Source: Ehretia macrophylla (Eukaryota > Streptophyta > Magnoliopsida > Boraginales > Ehretiaceae). Taken from it: a DNA stretch of 64,000 bases. This document shows, piece by piece, positions 47,099 through 58,304 of the stretch (position 1 is its first letter; each line of letters opens with the position of its first letter). The notes beneath the pieces are model-generated. The model was not told the DNA's origin. It worked only from the letters and a program-made list of their open reading frames with translations, and made no database searches. The translations under genes and the position numbers were made by a program. The stretch is from positions 20,858,139 to 20,922,138 of the forward strand of contig CM075769.1 of the NCBI GenBank assembly GCA_037974665.1, given 5' to 3'.

Positions 47099-47570
47099 TA
47101 CTTGTGCTGTGTTAAATGGAAGTTCTTGTATATATGGTAGCTAACATGTATTCTTTTGAGGCCTACATGCCTTGTACATATTTGCTAGATGTAATTATAT
47201 AACTAAGTTGGAACTCTCCTAGGCTAGCGGTTTGTAATATTTTTGGATGGCGTTAAGGCTGTTAGCTATCTAACTAGAACTCTATAAACTATTTTGCTAA
47301 GACTAGATAACTAGCATTATCTTTGGGATATAAATGGCCTATGTTTACTTGTGAAATTCTTGTGTGTCAATTTCTCTGATAGCAGGTGCTGTAATGCCCT
47401 AAAAATAGGGGAGACTCTGCCCATTTTCCTTCATTTTTCGTGCCTCAGGTGTTGGGTTTGGGGCTCCGGTCTCGTGAGGGATTGGGCTGTTACAGCATGA
47501 GCATGCCCCGGTAGACTGTATCCCTCATTGGGCAATTGTGGTTGCTCATACCTCGCTAAACATGTTTCAT

Positions 47571-47644
47571 GAGGTGCTGAGATAGACCCCCAGTTCTTAT
47601 CAGTAGAAGGAGATGAGAAGGTACAGTTAGAGGAGTTACCCTGA
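47571..47644 (+). CDS. Candidate LTR terminal exon, family A (3' LTR)
   Basis: 23 codons and a stop: GAEIDPQFLSVEGDE then KVQLEELP. The 5' LTR copy (5966-6039) has the same length but is worn. It aligns with the F tail over the DPQ/EPQ, VEG, LQ and LP positions although the surrounding LTRs are otherwise unlike. Acidic. The site before it has lost the AG form in this copy. Confidence 0.35.
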
Positions 47645-47874
47645 TTGAGTGTTGCTGTGTGTTTGTTGCTTAGGTTGAAGTGTTTAATTGCTGGATTGTG
47701 TGAAGAGTTTGCTTGTATTATATTGTGTTATATTTTGTGCCTATGGGATTGTATATATTTGGAGTTGTTAAAAGATTGTATGTATGGCTTGAATGGTAGT
47801 GGCCTATAATAGCTTAACTTTACTTTTCATTTATGTTGCTTGCTTGTGTGTGAATGAAAGCTAGTTGGACGATT

Positions 47875-50354
47875 TGTAATGCCCCGATCCCTCACGAGAC
47901 CGGAGGCTCTAAGAACCATGCTATTCTCAACCCAATCCCAAACCCGGTCTCAAAATTTTAGGGAAAACGAACAGAATCTCCCCAGTACCGTGGACATTCT
48001 AGAAACCTGTAAACATTCAATATAGCTACGAAATAACCTAGAACACCAATTCTAATCAAAACCTAGCTTCAAGGCCATCCGAGCCTTAAGCGATACAAAC
48101 AAACAGTTGATATACATACAAGCATGCACTCACAACTTAATTCCTTTGCAAAACCGCTTATTATGCCACTCTATGATAGCATTGAAACATTCTTAGAAAT
48201 TGAAACCAATCAAACATCAGAACGTTCACTCCCAAGCATGCGAGGTAGTTAGAAGTAGAAACATAAGTTATTACATGCCATGATTCCAAATCTACTACTA
48301 CAACCATCATTCTTTCACCTTGCAATTACATAACATGTACATAGTACTTAAGCTACAAAATAGAACATAAATCCACCTCGGGCAATTAGACACAGCAACT
48401 AAGGTAACAGGTCAGTCTGAAGCTTCTGATCTTCACCCTAAACCAAATCTAGCTGGGGTTCAACCACAGCGTCTCCTGAAACATGTTAGTGAGGTATGAG
48501 CAACCACAATTGCCTAGTGAGGGATAAGAACTACCCGGGACGTGCAATGCAACAGTTATAACAATTAAACAAGAAGACAAGTAAAGTACATTTGCAGCAG
48601 TAGATAACCACACATTTCAAAGGAAACGATACATTTAACCCCAACATTCCAGAATACTCTTGTCTTTGATCACGAACCACGATCCACGAACCACGATCAA
48701 TATGCCGGCAAATCCCCAATCACTCCAGTGGGTGTACTCTGGATGTACCCCAATAATCCTACGACCCAACACCCCCTGACAATCTTTGGACCAAGCGAGT
48801 GAGGGAATAGGGTACGGAGATCGAATATCCACTGGCAAGTCCGCCGCTGCCCAGCCGATATTCAATACAACCACCCCTGACACTATGGTTGCGCAATCAA
48901 TATGCAATGCCACAATATCAATAATATAAGCAACAACACGTAGGAGGATCAACAAAGTAGGTTGACCTCGAAACAATTAGAATAGAAGAATTTTATATAA
49001 GCAATTAAGCAAATTATAAAGAGGTATTAACAAAATTCTCATAGAACTATACCAAAAGCTCCAAAACATCTTGAAACTACATTTAAATAGACAAGGAGTC
49101 ATGACAAGGCCTTAGATGCGTGAGACAATCGAATTTGCACTTAAAGCCCTTTGTAACTCAACTCGTTTTCCTTCCAAACTCATGTTATGGTTCTAGATTA
49201 GCAAGCGGCCTATTCTACTCATCTAGTTAATCCCTTAGGAACCCTTAGGACCATCGAAGTCACGCAATTACCCGCATTTAGCCTGAAAGCCCAAATTCTC
49301 TCTTTTGACTTTGTACTACACGTACCTCATCCGAGACTCAAACAAAAGCTAGCAAAGCATAATTAAGGTCTACTTAGCCTAGGAACACCAAAAGTAAAGG
49401 CCAATTTTATCCGGATTCGCGGTAACCCCGAAATTCCTTTTTAAAAGTTGGCTATTTCATTCTTTTGCTAGGTTATGAGCAATTAAACTCTACGGGGCCT
49501 TTACACTACTTCCATTAACATCTAAAGCACCTATTAGAACCATTAATTCAAGCTAGAAAGTCCGATTTCACAAAACCCTAGAAATCCCATCACTATTCAC
49601 CCCTACGAATCAACCATCGATTTATACTGTTTAAAATACGAAGCAATAGCATAAATGTGGTCTCTGCTACTTGTATACAACATACATTAGCATATTTGAG
49701 CATTGCATAAGCATTTAATAGCAAATCTACAAATTTGATAAGTTGACAACATCTTCAAATAATGTAAAAACTCATGAAATCTCTCACCTAAAGTGTGTAG
49801 GAGCTCGGCAAAGGCTAGTAAACACCCTAAACTACTTGTACTTAGCTTGGCTTGGCTTGGATTGAAGGTTTGATGAAGCAAAATCCTTCTCTTGGCACAA
49901 AGAGGGCTGTCGGGTATGGCTGCCCATTTTTCAGCTTTTGCTCTTTTTTTTTTGTGAGTCTAAATTGCTTTATGTTGGCATACGTTAGGGTGGGGTTAGG
50001 TTGGGTGCTTAAGTGGTCTATTAAAATGAACCTAGTTAGCTTTAAAATGAGCCTAAGGGTGCAAATGAGTGCTAGCTAATTAAAACACTAAGTTAAGTTA
50101 CGTAACACTATTCATTAGATTGGCAAAACAGTTTCTGAACAAGTTCTCCTATCGCTCTTAGCTCAAATGCACATTTTTCTCATTCCTAAAACAATTAATA
50201 TAATTTAAGAAAAATGCTAATTCATGGTAATTATGCAGTTTGAAAAACGGAATGAATAGTAGCTAAAGAAGACAACAAGCAAAGCATAGAAGAAATGCGC
50301 AAATACTGGATGCAACGGTAATCTAGAAGTACGGCTAAAATCTCAGGCGTCACA
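47875..50354 (-). repeat. 3' LTR of element F
   Basis: It begins TGTAATGCCCCGATCC and ends AGGCGTCACA. Worn tail exon ending at 48475, predicted intron 48476-49787, stem-loop III 48497-48516, stem-loop II 48730-48750, palindrome remnant near 48887, stem-loop I 48944-48969 (GAGGATCAAC/GTTGACCTC with one bulge). ATGAATAGTA lies at 50252-50261. Confidence 0.92.
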
Positions 50355-51676
50355 TCCTCTCCCCCTTAAACAAATTGCGTCCTCACAATTCTTCTTCACA
50401 ATAGAACTATGCATCAACTGAAAACCAACTCTGATTATTCTTCAACAGTTACTGAGAAAGACACGGTCTCTTCAAATGAACATCATATGAAAATGCCAAG
50501 TAGAAGTCCCGAGCGGAATGTCAAGAGAGATGTCAAATAAGTAGTTCGAAGAAGATTTATGAATGAGAACCCAAATACATCCCAGGAAGACTCCAAGCAA
50601 GAAACCCGGTCATATATACTACAATAAGTTACATAGAAATTTTCCAAATAAGAGTTCCAGAAAAATGCCAAATAGAATAACTACATAGATCCCGAACACT
50701 GTTAACAAATGCTAAGAAGAATGCCAAAGGAGAATACCAAAGAATAATACTGTGCTTCTAATAGGATAGTCAAGTTGAATATCATATCCCGGTTGAATGA
50801 GAAGATCAAATGAGAGTCTCAAGCAATTGCACCATATACAAAACCAAACTTCGAGGCCTCATCCCCATTTGCCGAGTAAGAGCATTGTACGAACTTGTTA
50901 ATAAGAAAACCTAATGCGAATTCCATATAATACCGTAGATAATACTGTATAATAATTATGATAGGAATCCCAAATACAAGACACACCAAGGAGTGTCAAT
51001 AAGAAAATACCAAAGAATACCCAATAAGAACTGTCATATAGAACTCCAAAGGAAACCGCTTATTCATGATTGCGGAGTACAAAAGAATGCCTTAGAAGAA
51101 GTCCAAAGGCCAAACTCCAATATAAACACTGACTCCCAATTAAAAAGGCTGATCAACTGCTTCATGTTCCTACTAATCCACATAACTTGAAAGGCCTGCC
51201 ACTAATCACCTCTGTTCAGAGGAAGGACGACATCTTTTTTACCATTCGACGACTATGTATGAATGCCAACTATTGAATATGTATAAAAATTCTTTAAACT
51301 ATTATGCAAGCATGATTATAAAAGAACATATAGAAACAATGTAAGCAACAAAGTCATTCAAATACAAGTCACAACAAAACAAATAAAAATCATCACAAAA
51401 CTTAATTCAAAAACATTCAATTACATGCATTAAAATCAACAATTCAAGCAAATAATGATTCATGAGGTCAATTCGATGCAACTTTACTTCACTAGCACAC
51501 GGTTAGCACATATTACATAACTTTATCACATAGGTGCACACATTCAACTCAAGACACAATCACATATATAGGCACACACTTTCAAAACATACTTAACAAG
51601 CACACACGCAAGGTTTACTACCTGACAGGTCGAGGACCCTGTCCCGGCTGAGAGCTAGCTAAGCTCTGATACCACC
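50355..51676 (-). other. Internal region of element F
   Basis: Plus-strand left end: polypurine complement CCTCTCCCCC and stem-loop V (50373-50390). Right end: the minus strand of about 51663-51674 reads GGTGGTATCAGAGC, the primer site. Between them the sequence is A-rich with recurring GAATGCCAAAT, AGAATACCAAAG and AAGAAAATACC units, about 50450-51190, and no gag or pol motif. The same kind of units fill the L stub at 62390-62560. Confidence 0.8.
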
Positions 51677-54181
51677 TGTAACGCCTCGATCCCACACGAG
51701 ACCGGAGGCTCTAAGAACCATGCTATTCTCAACCCAATCCCAAACCCGGTCTCAAAATTTTAAGGAAAACAGACAGAGTCTCCCCTGTACCATGGACATT
51801 CTAGAAACCTGTAAACATTCAATATAGCTACAAAATAACCTAGAACAACAATTCTAATCAAAACCTAGCTTCAAGGCCATCTGAGCCTTAAACGATACAA
51901 ACAAACAGTTGATATACATACAAGCATGCATTCACAACTTAATTCTTTTGCAAAACCGCTTATTATGCCACTCCATGATAGCATTGAAACATTCTTAGAA
52001 ATTGAAACCAATCAAACATCAGAACGTTCACTCCCAAGCATGCAAGGTAGTTAGAAGCAAAAACACAAGTTATTACATGCCATGATTCCAAATCTACTAC
52101 TACAACCACCTATTTTTCACCTTGCAATTACATAACATGTACATAACACTTAAGCTACAAAATAGAACATAAATCCACCTCGGGCAATTAGACACAACAA
52201 CTAAGGTAACAGGTCAGTCTGAAGCTCCTGATCTTCACCCTCAACCAACTCTAGTTGGGGTTCAACCATAATGTCTCTTGAAACATGTTAGAGAGGTATG
52301 AGCAACCACAATTGCCTAGTGAGGGATAAGGACAACCCGGGACGTGCAATGCAATAGTTATAACAATTAAACAAGAAGACAAGTAAAGTACATTTGCAAC
52401 AGTAGATAACCATACATTTCAAAGGATATGATACACTTAACCCCAACACTCCAGAATACTTTTGTCTTTGATCACGAACCACGATCCACGAACCACGATC
52501 AATATGCCGGCAAATCCCTAATCACTCCAGTAGGTGTACTCCGTATGTACCTCGATAATCCTACGACCCAATACCCCCTGACAATCTCTGGACCAGGCGA
52601 GTGAGGGAATAAGGTACGGAGATCGAATATCCACTAGCAAGCCCGCCGCCGCCCAGCCAATATTCAATACAACCGCCCCTGACACTATGGTTGCACAACC
52701 AATATTCGATGCACTTAACAATTACAAGGCAATATCAATAATATAAGTAACAACACGTGGGAGGATCAACAAAGTAGGTTGACCTCGAAACAGTTAGAAT
52801 ATAAGCATTTTATATAAGCAATTAAGCAAATTATAAAGAGGCATTTACAAAATTCTCATAGAACTATACCAAAAGCTCCAAAACATCTTGAAACTACATT
52901 TAAACACACAAGGAGTCATGACAAGGCCTTAGATGCGTGAGACAATCAAATTTGCACTTAAAGCCCTTTGTAACTCAACCCGTTTTCCTTCCAAACTCAT
53001 GTTATGGTTCTAGATTAGCAAGCGGACTATTCTACTCTTCTAGTTAATCCCTTAGGAACCCTTAGGACCATCGAAGTCACGCAATTACCCGCATTTAGCC
53101 TGAAAGCCCAAATTCTCTCTTTTGACTTTGTACTACACGTACCTCACCTGAGACTCAAACGAAAGCTAGCAAAGCATAATTAGGGTCTACTTAGCCTAGG
53201 AACACCAAAAGTGAAGGCCAATTTTACCCATATTTGCCATAACCCCGAAACCCCTTTTTAAAAGTCGGCTATTTTATTCTTTTGCTAGGTTATGAGCAAT
53301 TAAACTCTACGGGGCCTTTACACTACTTCAATTAACATCTAAAGCACCTATTAGAACCATTAATTCAAGCTATAAAGTCTGATTTCACAAAACCCTAGAA
53401 ATCCTATCACTATTCACCCCTACGAATCAACCATCGATTTTTACCGTTTAAAATACGAAACAATAGCATAAATGTGGTCTTTACTAATTGTATACAACAT
53501 ACATTAGCATATTTGAGCATTTAATAAGCATCTAATAGCAAATCTACAAATTTGATAAGTTGACAACATTTTCAAATAATGCAAAAACTCATGAAATCCC
53601 TCACCTAAAGTGCGTAGGAGCTCGGCAATGGCTAGTAGACAGCCTAAACTACTTGTACTTAGCTTGGCTTGGCTTGGATTGAAGGTTTGATGAAGCAAAA
53701 TCCTCTTCTTGGCACAAAGAGGACTGTCGGGTATGGCTGCCCATTTTTCAGCTTTTGCTCTCTTTTTTTGTTTTTGTTTTGTGAGTCTAAATTGCTTTAT
53801 GTTGGCATATGTTAGGGTGGGGTCAAGTTGGGTGCTTAAGTGGTCTATTAAAATGAACCTAGTTAGCTTTAAAATGAGCCTAAGGGTGCAAATAAGTGCT
53901 AGATAATTAAAATAGTAAGTTAAGTTACGTAACACTATTTATTAGATTGGAAAAACATTTTCTAAACAAGTGCTCCTATCGCTCTTAGCTCAAATGCACA
54001 TTTTTCTCATTCCTAAAACAATTAATATGATTTAAGAAAAATGCTAATTCATGGTAATTATGCAGTTTGAAAAATGGAATGAATAGTAGCTAAAGAAGAC
54101 AATAAGCAAAGCACAGAAGAAATGCGCAAATAGTGGATGTAACAGTAATCTAGAAGTACGGCTAAAATCTCGGGCGTCACA
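51677..54181 (-). repeat. 5' LTR of element F
   Basis: It begins TGTAACGCCTCG and ends GGGCGTCACA. Tetraloop hairpin 51773-51788 (ACAGAG/CCCTGT around TCTC on plus, GAGA in the sense strand), tail exon 52201-52277, predicted intron 52278-53604 and stem-loop I 52761-52786. Confidence 0.92.
52201..52277 (-). CDS. Candidate LTR terminal exon, family F
   Basis: The minus strand gives 24 codons and a stop: DIMVEPQLELVEGEDQ then ELQTDLLP, acidic. It aligns with the A tail at EPQ/DPQ, VEG and LP. The 3' LTR copy (about 48399-48475) keeps the same frame for most of its length but is worn. The acceptor-like CAG|GA is intact in the 3' LTR copy. Confidence 0.35.
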
Positions 54182-54493
54182 CGATTAGTCTTAAATTATA
54201 AGAATGTTTAAATGATAACGTTAGAGTGGTAAGATAAGCGAACTAAAAAGATAAGATTTCAATGGCTTTAACCTTGCATGCTTCTATCTTGTATTGTCTT
54301 GTCTTGCTTAAGGCCCAGATGGCCTTGAAGGTTAGAAAAGTTGTGGATTGGAGTCGGAGAAGGTTGTGGATTGTGTTTGTGGCTTTGTATTTTGTTTGCA
54401 GGTAACCAGATTGTCCACGGTACAAAGGAGACTATGTTCGTTTGTCAGGTCCGGACTTAACCTTTTAGCATGGGGTTGGGTCAGGGTATGACA

Positions 54494-54525
54494 GCTCCGG
54501 TCTCGTGAGGGATCGGGGTGTTACA
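54494..54525 (+). repeat. LTR 3'-end fragment (element X), right piece
   Basis: It starts with the GCTCC duplication of A and ends GATCGGGGTGTTACA, a typical end for this group. What follows is not a primer site but gag sequence on the other strand, so X is inserted in J and ends here. Its own target duplication would include AGTCG (54526-54530), whose partner lies left of the window. Confidence 0.7.
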
Positions 54526-55742
54526 AGTCGTCTATGGCAGTTCCTCCTAATCGAGGGAAAAGACTCTAGCATGTACTAGCTGGGCTAGGACCGTACCTGT
54601 AGCTTTGGTCTGGGTACCCTCACTGGAAGTCTGCCCTTGAACACCTTTAAACCTGAGGCAGTCCTTGACCCTATGCTGGTCACTGCCATATCCAATACAT
54701 CAACCCTAGTTTTTCCAACTGTTATCCTCGATATAGCCCTTACGTTGACAGTAACTGTACTGCTGGTTTTGTCTTACAACAGTGCCTCTTATAGGGGCTC
54801 TATAAATAGATGTAGTTGTGCTACCCTGCTGAGATCTAGCTGCAACTGGTCGGGTCCTTCTCTGAACTTGTCTCGACTGTGATTGAGTCTGAACAGGCCC
54901 TAGATAACTCTGTGACTGATACTGTCTCTGCTGCTGACCCTGGCTAGCTGACTGGAACTATCTTGATGACCCCTGACTCTAAGACTGGTAGGGCCTCTTA
55001 TTAGGCTGACTAGACTTAGCTAATAACTCTACCTTGCATTTCTCAAATCTCGATGCTGCATTAATAGCATCAGTATAAGTGGCAAACTGATGGGAAGACA
55101 AGTTAAGCTATATGTCTGGCCTTAACCCCCAGATAAATCTCTATATTCTTTGTCTCATAGGCTGTACTAACTCGGGTACATTTGAAAAAGTCTATCAAAT
55201 ATAGATTCATATTGAGCAACAGTCATGTTACCCTGCTTCAATGTCACAAATTCTTATTCTCTCCTTTCACGAGTTAACTCAGAAATGTATTTGTCCCAGA
55301 AATTTCTCATGAAATCATCCCATGTTAGTGTCACAGTTCGCCACCATTGCTCGACATCACCGTCGAGCAAGAACACAACAAATGAGATTTTTCTCTCATC
55401 ACAATACTCTAGGGCATTGTAAATTTTCTCAATATGACCCAGCCATAACTCAACCTACACGTCACTTAGCTCTCCAAGAAATCTTGTTGGCCCATATTTC
55501 ATAAATTTCTCAAGTTGACTACTGTTACTATTGCCACCGGTGGTACTACTACCCTCAATTCTATCACGGATATTTTTGGGATTGTCGGCTGGATTATTTC
55601 CCCCTTGTCTCTGCTCCTTTAATACCTGTGTTATTCTGTTGATAGCAGTAGTCATGCTAGCCATAACCTGTTCATTTGTAGGCTGTTGACCTATATCTGC
55701 TTCCTCAGTATTATGTCCTCTAGTTTGATGACAGGGTCCCAT
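54526..55742 (-). pseudogene. gag of an older chromovirus, element J (truncated, broken)
   Basis: The minus strand begins MGPCHQTRGHNTEE at 55742, with NEQVMASMTTAINRITQ and SSQLEKFMKYGPTRFLGE, as in the gags of A and C. Then a Q- and S-rich linker and worn zinc knuckles (about 54770-54640, including GSDQHRVKDC). It stops at the protease linker where X is inserted. J is the oldest layer of the nest. Fossil with many breaks. Confidence 0.85.
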
Positions 55743-57148
55743 ATGATAAGTATAAGGACCTGTACCTAAATCCTGAATGGTAGTATATGAAATAAGTGTT
55801 ACTCATGTGCTTGGCTTATTTCGCTTATGTGCTTGGTGTTTTTATGCTAAGAAACAATTTAAACTAATAAGATGTGTTATAATTAGCATATCAAACTAAG
55901 CATTTGTTTCAATTAACAAGTGTATTAAGATAATTTGTGCTTGGAAGTGACTGGAAATGCTAAAGTTAACTTCTAGGGAATTCTATTAGCTACCTTAGCT
56001 GGATAGGATTTGCTAAGAAATGGAATAGTAATAAGTTGTGAACCCATATTTATGTTAATAATCTAGCTTCTATCATTTGAGTTATCATTTGAGATACTGA
56101 AGTTGGCTATGAGTAAACTATTGGAGCAACGGGATAACCTGAGGCACTTGGAAGTATCTAAATTATTGATTAAGCTTATGGTACTAGTTTATCTCGAGGA
56201 TTCATATTGAATGCTTGCAGACTATCATTTCAAGTTGTGTCGAATAAGAGTTAACACTAGGATAAGAATAGTAAGGACAAGCCTTATAGGACTAGTTGTT
56301 AAAGATATGCACTAATGCTATATAGTTAAATGACCTATATAGGGCATTTTGATGTAAATCTGAATGGCATGTTTGTTGAATGTTCATATTCTCCATTCAA
56401 TTATATGAATATGTCCTTAATGTTTTTTTCTAAGAAAAAAGTATATTCTTAATGTGTTGATAATTCGACTGCATATTTCTTCGACATGATTTCAAAAGCA
56501 TTCATAGTCCTTAGATTATTCGACCAGGACTAGAATAATCAAGTATGGACTATCATATGTAGTTACCTTTGATTAACATAGAGATGTTAATGATAAATTG
56601 TAGCGAGCATTGAGCTACAACTGCATAGGGATGTGATTAACTTACATATGAATGATCATTGGTGGAACGGATAATTGAATGTGACCAGAATGACAAACTA
56701 CATGACTTTGGATTAATAGTTTGTCATTCATTGTAAATTGTGTAAATTAATCCTTTGACTTAAGAAATTACGGCTGCCGGCTATATCAAGGGCTAAATCT
56801 TGTGTTTGGACAATGCTCGCCTTCTTTGAGGGTGAGATACGGCCTCTTGCAGTTTAGTTTTGTGATATAGAGACCAACAGGTAATTGTCAAGATAGGATC
56901 TGTTAACCTCTGAAAGTGAGGCGATGTCCTCTGTAATCTAGTGACGGTTGTCTGAAATGAGAAATCCTCGGCCAGGGTAGTTGAACGATGGAAAGGTGTT
57001 TTTCCATAGATGTCATCTCTCATTCCATCGAATTAGATCTATGCATAGAATCGTTTAGTGGACTTAATCATTTCATGGTCCCCACAACAATCGGGACATT
57101 TTAACAGAAAGATCGGACTGCACGCTAATTTGCGACTGTAAATAGGTT
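55743..57148. other. Unassigned AT-rich stretch between J and the copia LTR
   Basis: It should contain the leader of J on the left and the beginning of the copia LTR (K) on the right. I see no primer site, polypurine tract or matching repeat that fixes either limit. The text changes character near 56320. No coding. Confidence 0.5.
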
Positions 57149-57540
57149 TGTTGGAATTGGACTTCATTACTGTACATATTGTCAAGATACGTTCGTTGCT
57201 AGCGTGTCACTCATGAACATGAAGGTATTTTGGAAAATAGCGGAGACATTTTCGGAATTGGTCCTTTATCATTGTACGGTCATGAACCTAGAAAGTTACA
57301 TACTTAGGGTATCATGAATAAAGCATATTTGAGCTTGGTATTGATTTTTAAATATGTTAAAATGTTAACGGTGTAATTTTGGACATTAATGGTTAAGTGG
57401 GCCAAAATCGTAATTTTTAAAAGTTTTAGGGCCAAAGTATAAATACTAAAAAGTATTGAGGCAAAAGTGCAAATAGATTGAGCGGTCAATCTACAATTAA
57501 TTATTCTAAAATAGTTTAGAATTAATTAATGTTTGTCTTC

Positions 57541-57640
57541 ATTAAAAGACAAATAACAAGTTGCATTAAAAGACAAAACACTAAAAGACAAAGTACAAAA
57601 GGACAAAAGACAACTTACACTAAAAGACAAATAACAAGTT
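57541..57640 (+). repeat. AAAAGACAAA tandem array upstream of the K TATA box
   Basis: About eight imperfect units of TTAAAAGACAAA, CTAAAAGACAAA and AAAGGACAAAAGAC lie here, including two copies of ACAAATAACAAGTTGCA. They sit about 120 bases before TATAAATA, where enhancer repeats of plant copia LTRs are often found. Confidence 0.7.
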
Positions 57641-57759
57641 GCAAGTGAAATTTGTCCAAAATGCCGTCCTATGGCCGGCCATGTGTAGGATTTGGACACT
57701 TGGCTTCTTGATTTGCTTAGATCATGACACTTGGCATTTGATGAGCATGTTCATGCATC

Positions 57760-57767
57760 TATAAATA
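57760..57767 (+). promoter_or_regulatory. TATA box of the K LTR
   Basis: TATAAATA lies in CATCTATAAATAGAAGAC, a good plant TATA context. Transcription would start about 30 bases on, near 57795. Confidence 0.6.
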
Positions 57768-58304
57768 GAAGACATGTTCTTCATTCTTCTTTGCACCTCT
57801 TGGCCGAAATTCTCACACTTTTAGAAGAAAAATGTTCTCTATTTTCTCTTGTTAATTTCGGCCAAGACAAGTAGAGATAGAAAACATTTTGTTTATAATT
57901 CACAACTCTTGTATACCTAAGCTCTTGGACTTAACTAAGTTAGCACTACTATTAGTTAGTTGTCCTTTGCTTTTGGATATCCATGGACCGACTAGGACCT
58001 TTGCACTTGCGAAGGAGATTTGTCCGAGTCAAGATCATCCTTTCAAGAGTCTACATCCGAATTCTCCACGCGAGGTATTTTATTTTGAATACATTTGTAT
58101 ATAGTTATATATACTCTTATGTATTTTCTTTTAATGTACTAGGTACAGATTTACTCTTGAGATTTTGTGAATACAACTTGTCAACATGCAAATTTTTAAT
58201 TGTTTTTATTTCCGCTTTGCTTGCATGTTTTTGTTATTTACATATCTCGAGATGATCCCGTTGTGCTCCTACTTTTGAAGCTGACGCCTTTATGTGCCTT
58301 CAAG

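Larger units (their letters stand above)
43494..47494 (+). mobile_element. Solo LTR, gypsy family E (4.0 kb)
   Basis: It begins TGTGACGCCCAT and ends GGGCTGTTACA, with exact GCATG duplications (43489-43493 and 47495-47499) in the 3' LTR of A. No internal region or coding domain. It carries a TATA-like box (44543-44550), donor-like TTAT|GTGAGG (44754/44755), stem-loop I with loop CTATTTT (46396-46418), stem-loop II (46625-46645), stem-loop III (46995-47023) and a tail exon (47052-47098). From 43500 to 44450 it is extremely AT-rich, with recurring TTTATTTAATT-like stretches and no coding. Confidence 0.9.
47875..54181 (-). mobile_element. Gypsy element F with a reduced internal region
   Basis: It is flanked by exact CGATT duplications (47870-47874 and 54182-54186) in the 3' LTR of A. 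LTRs are 2480 bp (47875-50354) and 2505 bp (51677-54181), about 96% alike. The internal part is only 1.3 kb, with primer site, stem-loop V and polypurine tract but no gag-pol domain. It is therefore non-autonomous, either a deleted copy or a short family. Solo LTR G is a longer variant of the same family. Confidence 0.92.
63..54493 (+). mobile_element. Ty3/gypsy chromovirus (Tekay/Del-like), element A, broken and heavily nested
   Basis: A runs from TGTGACGCC at 63 to GGGTATGACA at 54493 and is flanked by the exact 5-bp duplication GCTCC (58-62 and 54494-54498). Without its insertions the two LTRs measure about 2.44 and 2.42 kb and the internal part about 5.0 kb, close to the internal parts of C and D. 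Order on the plus strand: LTR, primer site, gag, protease, RT, RNase H, integrase with chromodomain-like tail, polypurine tract, LTR. Six later insertions lie in it: H, B, G, C, E and F. LTR pieces that can be compared look about 92-94% alike, so it is the oldest complete element here. Its coding region is broken many times (a dozen or more). Confidence 0.93.
22449..54493 (+). repeat. 3' LTR of element A, split by C, E and F
   Basis: The pieces are 22449-24023, 43334-43493, 47500-47874 and 54187-54493, in the same order as the 5' LTR. With the target duplications removed they sum to about 2.42 kb, against 2.44 kb for the 5' LTR. The accounting leaves nothing over, which supports all three insertion boundaries. 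Stem-loop I is at 23755-23782, stem-loop II at 23994-24012 and stem-loop III at 47529-47548. Confidence 0.92.
57149..58303 (+). repeat. Probable copia 5' LTR (element K), end certain, start uncertain
   Basis: The right limit is set by the primer site at 58305. A TATA box is at 57760-57767, and a leader rich in TTCTTC follows. The start is put at TGTTGGAATTGG (57149), a usual copia beginning, but TGTTGATAATTC at 56455 is also possible. Only one LTR of K is in the window, so the length cannot be checked. Confidence 0.4.

Noticed and set aside
55743-57148. Element boundary at TGTTACTCATG (55797)
   Set aside because: It looks like an LTR start, but there is no matching end, duplication or second copy in the window to support it.
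57541-57640. CRISPR-like array of AAAAGACAAA repeats
   Set aside because: Units are short and imperfect with no spacers of constant length, in plant DNA inside an LTR.
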